Part shown: piece after piece, positions 16,830 to 19,459 of the stretch
Layout of the letters: every line of letters starts with the position of its first letter
Position numbering within the stretch: the stretch's first letter is position 1
Source: an uncultured Eubacteriales bacterium
GTDB lineage: Bacteria > Bacillota > Clostridia > Christensenellales > CAG-138
Direction of reading: 5' to 3'
Assembly (NCBI GenBank): GCA_900545265.1
Contig: UQYI01000031.1
Coordinates: 1-19,459 of the forward strand
Length of the DNA: 19,459 nucleotides
The notes under the pieces: generated by a model
Told to the model about the DNA's origin: nothing
Database searches by the model: none
The model's input: only the letters and a program-made list of their open reading frames with translations
Made by a program: the position numbers and the translations under genes

Positions 16830-16850
16830 GTGCGAACCGCACCGATTTTT
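16830..16850 (+). terminator. Possible plus-strand terminator ending transcription from the array
   Basis: On the plus strand GTGCG-AAC-CGCAC (16830-16842) is followed by CGATTTTT. It would stop an array transcript just before it ran antisense into the effector gene. The 5-bp stem is short, and on the other strand the same hairpin may be part of the scaffold RNA. Confidence 0.35.
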
Positions 16851-16853
16851 CTG

Positions 16854-18389
16854 TTAACTTACACTTCGCCGGATACCCATGCTGGAAATGGTTTTGGGCA
16901 GCGAACGCAGTCGTTCTATGACTTCATGATGATACTGTACGAACTTCGGATAATCCCGGCAGAGCGCTTCATTGTCAAAAGCATTTTTCTCTGGCACCAC
17001 ATGCTGCAGCAGGAACGCCGAATACAGATCCCGTTGAATTTGCTCTCCATCCGGCATACGGTTCCATCGCTGCGACAAAGTCTTTTTTTCATACTTTCCT
17101 GTCTGATGATTATACTGGCTGGCCTTAAGTGAAGTATTCACCATTACCACATCCAACTCAAGCGATTTACATTTCTGTTCGAGCATATCCACCAGCATTG
17201 CAGGGGCTTTGTTAGCAATGGATTTTCCAAAACGTTTTTTTCGCTTATACCTGCCGGTCTTTTCTGATATTTCTGTTTTCTTTGCTCTATGCGCCAGGGA
17301 GTTCCAATGCATGTCCTCTATATAAAAGCAGTCTCCCATGGTCAAAAGACGGTTTATCAGCTCCCTATGCTGGCGTTTTCTGGTTTCTGCCTGCCGGTAC
17401 AGCATATAAGCCAATTCTTTTTGCAGCTTACAGTATCGCCGGGATTTATTGTGTGTCAGCTTTACACCTCTTTTTATCGTACCGTCCTGTGCGTAATTAT
17501 CCGGGTTGGAAGCTCTTCTGCTTCGATCCATTTTTCTTTGCAGCCGGCTCTTTTCCTGCTCTATGCACTGCACCCGATCTGCCAGTTCTACAAGATCCGC
17601 CCCTCCTTCTGCAGAATATGCAAGGGTCTGGGGCCCTATATCTATGCCCACGGCGCCTTTTCCTATCGGATGCCGTGGCAATCCGCTGACAGGATCCAGC
17701 TTTACCACCGGATTCCCCTCCAAAGATAACTGCGCATACCAACGGTCTTTGTGCTTTCCTGGTTTGCGCAGGATCCGCACATATTTTATCCGCCGCATCA
17801 GCATTTCCTTCTCGTAGGCATTATCCGGTGACAGCTTCAGCGGCAGTGTAAGTCCTTTCCATGCAATATACGTTTTATGAAAAATAATTTCTGTTCCACC
17901 GCTTTTTCCGCTCACCGAAAACCCTTTTAACGAGCGGATATCTCCCGCTTTTTTATATTGTATCTTTACTTTTCCCGTCCTATCGTTCAGTTTTTTCTCA
18001 AAGGCAGCCCATACCCGCGGTGCAATATCGTGTGTCGCACCGGCTGCGCCTATGTTTTCGTTAAAATACTTGTAATATGCCTTAATATCTGATTTGAACC
18101 CATATTCAGTGATTTTCCATGCTTTCCAAAGCTTTTCCTGTTTATCCTTCAGGATTTTCCATTCTTTTTTTGCTCCCGCATCGCTCGGATTCAGTTCCCT
18201 TATCCGATCCTGAATCTGCCGATACTCTGCTGATGCCTCCATTTTCTGCAGTTTTTTCAGCTCTGCATGCACCAGCGTGTTATATATCTGACGTGCGATC
18301 TCAAAACGCTTAATAAGGCGGTCAGCCTGCCACTTTTCAATTTTCAACGGCAATGTCAGGCAGCAAGTATTTTGGGAATGTTCTCGCAT
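16854..18389 (-). CDS. TnpB/Cas12-like RNA-guided nuclease, candidate type V effector
   Basis: A 511-residue protein with TnpB/Cas12 architecture: an N-terminal part rich in Lys, Arg and aromatic residues (about 1-240), then a split RuvC domain. Asp250 lies in VGIDIGPQTLAYS (RuvC-I), Glu358 in FYIEDMHWNSLAHR (RuvC-II) and Asp454 in IQRDLYSAF (RuvC-III), so all three catalytic acids are kept and cleavage is plausible. The helix between I and II includes HNKSRRYCKLQ and RKRQHRELINRLL. Where TnpB has the CxxC zinc finger (about 422-449) this protein has ASQYNHQTGKYEKKTLSQRW, without cysteines. The ATG at 18389 is chosen: AAAGGAGGTGG is 8 nt upstream, and an earlier in-frame GTG overlaps that site. 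No TnpA lies nearby, and the CRISPR array is 194 nt downstream. A plain IS605-family TnpB next to an unrelated array is the main alternative. Confidence 0.85.
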   Translation of the reverse strand: MREHSQNTCCLTLPLKIEKWQADRLIKRFEIARQIYNTLVHAELKKLQKMEASAEYRQIQDRIRELNPSDAGAKKEWKILKDKQEKLWKAWKITEYGFKSDIKAYYKYFNENIGAAGATHDIAPRVWAAFEKKLNDRTGKVKIQYKKAGDIRSLKGFSVSGKSGGTEIIFHKTYIAWKGLTLPLKLSPDNAYEKEMLMRRIKYVRILRKPGKHKDRWYAQLSLEGNPVVKLDPVSGLPRHPIGKGAVGIDIGPQTLAYSAEGGADLVELADRVQCIEQEKSRLQRKMDRSRRASNPDNYAQDGTIKRGVKLTHNKSRRYCKLQKELAYMLYRQAETRKRQHRELINRLLTMGDCFYIEDMHWNSLAHRAKKTEISEKTGRYKRKKRFGKSIANKAPAMLVDMLEQKCKSLELDVVMVNTSLKASQYNHQTGKYEKKTLSQRWNRMPDGEQIQRDLYSAFLLQHVVPEKNAFDNEALCRDYPKFVQYHHEVIERLRSLPKTISSMGIRRSVS

Positions 18390-18410
18390 CCATACCACCT
18401 CCTTTGTTTT

Positions 18411-18439
18411 ATTGTATCTATTTGCAAATTAAATTGCAA
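18411..18439 (-). promoter_or_regulatory. Promoter of the effector gene
   Basis: On the minus strand TTGCAA (18439-18434) and TACAAT (18416-18411) are 17 nt apart, upstream of a consensus ribosome site (18403-18398). The plus strand across the -35 region reads AAATTGCAA (18431-18439), the same nine bases as near the 3' end of every CRISPR repeat. Confidence 0.7.
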
Positions 18440-18667
18440 GACAGTTTATTTCTTTTCATCGCATTCTATACGGGCACAGTATCGTTTCCTCCAACGTGCT
18501 CCAAATCATTCTCCTTAAGCTGCATGCAGCAGAATCCCTTTCCTGTCTGCCGCCACCGGTATGACCCTTTTCTGCGTATTCTCCATTTCTCGGCATTTAC
18601 AGTCTCCTCTGCATATTTCTTCCTTATGTGCAAACAATACCATTGCGATCATTGCAAAAACAGCATT
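18440..18667. other. Divergent intergenic region between the effector promoter and spoVT
   Basis: No gene with a ribosome site was recognised. It must hold the spoVT promoter; I found no convincing match to a sigma-G or sigma-A pattern. A GCATA at 18611-18615 resembles a sigma-G -35 box but has no properly spaced -10. No remnant of the missing ABC gene 5' end is visible. Confidence 0.4.
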
Positions 18668-18680
18668 GGAGGATATAAGT

Positions 18681-19220
18681 ATGAAAGCAACAGGCATTGT
18701 CCGCCGCATAGATGAATTGGGCCGTATCGTGATCCCCAAGGAGATCCGCCGTACCATGCGTATTCGCAACGGCGACCCGTTGGAGATCTTCACCGACCGC
18801 GAAGGCGGCATTTTGCTGCGCAAATATTCTCCCATGGGAGAGCTGAACCATTTGGGAGAAGAATGCTGCGATAGTTTGTTCCGTGCCACCGGCCGCACCG
18901 CCGCCGTTGCCGATCGAGATGGCATTATCGCCGCCGCTGGACCCGAAAAAAAACTGCTTCTGGAGCAGCCTTTAACCCGCGAGTTGATGCATATTATGGA
19001 GGAACGACGCTTCTTTGTGCCCGCACCGGGTGGTCTGCTCCCCCAGGCTGTAGAAGGTTCTCCCTGCCCGGCCGCCGGATTGCTGCCCCTGCTTTGCGAA
19101 GGAGAAGTGCTGGGCTGCCTTTTGTTGCTGGGAGCCAGCCCTGAAGATTATCTTACGGAACCCCAAAAGATGGTATTGGGCGCCATGGGGCGGTTTCTGG
19201 CTTCTCAGCTGCAAAGCTAA
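18681..19220 (+). CDS. spoVT: Stage V sporulation protein T, AbrB-family transcription regulator
   Basis: SpoVT is a DNA-binding regulator acting in the developing forespore. The 179-residue length fits the family. Residues 1 to about 50 are an AbrB swapped-hairpin domain with the near-invariant MKATGIVRRIDELGRIVIPKE start and RIRNGDPLEIF. Residues of about 55-179 are a GAF-like domain ending GAMGRFLASQLQS. The ATG at 18681 follows GGAGG by 8 nt; upstream in-frame codons have no ribosome site and do not look like family sequence. It stands alone on the plus strand, divergent from the effector gene. It marks the organism as an endospore-forming lineage; no link to the CRISPR locus is implied. 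Confidence 0.96.
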   Translation: MKATGIVRRIDELGRIVIPKEIRRTMRIRNGDPLEIFTDREGGILLRKYSPMGELNHLGEECCDSLFRATGRTAAVADRDGIIAAAGPEKKLLLEQPLTRELMHIMEERRFFVPAPGGLLPQAVEGSPCPAAGLLPLLCEGEVLGCLLLLGASPEDYLTEPQKMVLGAMGRFLASQLQS

Positions 19221-19331
19221 ATTTTTCCGGTTACACGCATCCCCATAGCATTGGATACATGCTTCTCCCGTCCCATGTCCAGCAGGAGGAGGATCATATG
19301 GAACTGTGTACCGTCTTTGCTCCGAAGTGAA

Positions 19332-19372
19332 AGCGGGAGCGCTAACGGCTTTATATTTACATTGCTCCCGCT
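19332..19372. terminator. Hairpin between spoVT and the right-edge gene, possible bidirectional terminator
   Basis: AGCGGGAGC (19332-19340) and GCTCCCGCT (19364-19372) are a perfect 9-bp inverted repeat with a 23-nt loop. On the plus strand CTTCCTTC follows and on the minus strand TTCACTT; neither is a strong T-tract. It lies between two convergent genes, which fits a shared terminator. Confidence 0.5.
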
Positions 19373-19378
19373 CTTCCT

Positions 19379-19459
19379 TCATAATGATCTTTTAGCTACA
19401 CGCTCCGCAAAAGCTTCGGCACCTTTCTGCGGGTCAGGCAGGCAAGGGTCACGGCACAC
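19379..19459 (-). CDS. C-terminal end of a minus-strand gene entering from the right edge (unidentified)
   Basis: On the minus strand the frame is open from the window edge for 26 codons and stops at TGA 19381-19379. The peptide reads like a real C-terminus (DPQKGAEAFAERVAKRSL) and is followed by the inverted repeat at 19332-19372. It is too short to assign a family, and an open frame of this length could arise by chance. Confidence 0.4.
   Translation of the reverse strand: MCRDPCLPDPQKGAEAFAERVAKRSL

Larger units (their letters stand above)
16664..16853 (-). ncRNA. Candidate tracrRNA / omega-RNA-like scaffold downstream of the effector gene
   Basis: The 194 nt between the effector stop and the array hold no gene but several structure signals on the minus strand. 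These are a hairpin GTGCG-GTT-CGCAC (16842-16830), a 6-bp stem GCTGCC/GGCAGC (16800-16795 with 16766-16761), a small GACA-TATTC-TGTC hairpin, then a segment complementary to much of the repeat, then a terminator-like hairpin. The repeat-like segment is 16713-16737: read on the plus strand it aligns with repeat positions 1-23 at about 17 identities with two short gaps, best in CAGAATATGTCCGCGC against CAGCACATCCCGCGC. A minus-strand RNA would thus pair with plus-strand crRNA and leave AAATTGCAAC as the guide-adjacent handle. TnpB omega-RNAs also come from the 3' side of their gene, and this RNA might begin inside the coding region. Inferred only. Confidence 0.45.

Noticed and set aside
16293..18389. 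Complete IS200/IS605 element
   Set aside because: No Y1 transposase gene and no paired element ends were found; only the TnpB-like protein is present.
18515..18925. 136-codon frame on the minus strand over the spoVT start
   Set aside because: It is the antisense shadow of the AbrB domain of spoVT; no ribosome site and no recognisable product.

Overview
The window comes from a spore-forming member of the Clostridia (Lachnospirales or Oscillospirales type; genus not determinable). The evidence is an anaerobic-pathway cobalamin (B12) operon, two B12 riboswitches with terminator expression platforms, strong AGGAGG ribosome sites and a SpoVT sporulation regulator.

Layout. (1) 1-476, minus strand: the N-terminal part of an exported, acidic Pro/Glu/Thr-rich protein. 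It has its own promoter (797-825), B12 riboswitch (624-757) and terminator (548-580), which suggests a role in corrinoid uptake at the surface. (2) 866-12405, minus strand: eleven tightly packed, often overlapping genes in the order cbiA, cbiC, cbiD, cbiF, cbiG, cbiH, a cobK-cbiE-cbiT fusion, cbiB, cobD, cbiP and cobO. They are preceded by a near-consensus promoter (12695-12723), a B12 riboswitch (12506-12687) and a terminator hairpin (12419-12450). Together they cover the route from cobalt-precorrin-3 through cobyrinate diamide and adenosylcobyrate to adenosylcobinamide (phosphate). The cobalt chelatase, cbiL and the nucleotide-loop genes are not here. (3) 13056-16275, minus strand: two ABC exporter half-transporters. 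The distal one is complete. The proximal one has lost its 5' end exactly where a CRISPR array begins.

(4) 16293-18439 is the most unusual part. It is a minimal CRISPR locus of six identical 33-nt repeats with five 33-35-nt spacers, a structured 194-nt gap, and a 511-residue TnpB/Cas12-like protein on the minus strand. That protein keeps all three RuvC acidic residues but lacks the zinc-finger cysteines usual in TnpB. There is no cas1, cas2 or tnpA. The gap holds a degenerate copy of the repeat (16713-16737) followed, on the minus strand, by a terminator-like hairpin. This fits a tracrRNA made from the 3' side of the effector gene that pairs with crRNAs read from the plus strand. I read the locus as a candidate single-effector type V system close to the TnpB-to-Cas12 transition. 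(5) 18681-19220, plus strand: spoVT, followed by a hairpin region and the last 26 codons of a minus-strand gene that enters from the right edge.

All functional calls come from reading motifs and gene order by eye. No database search or RNA folding was run.
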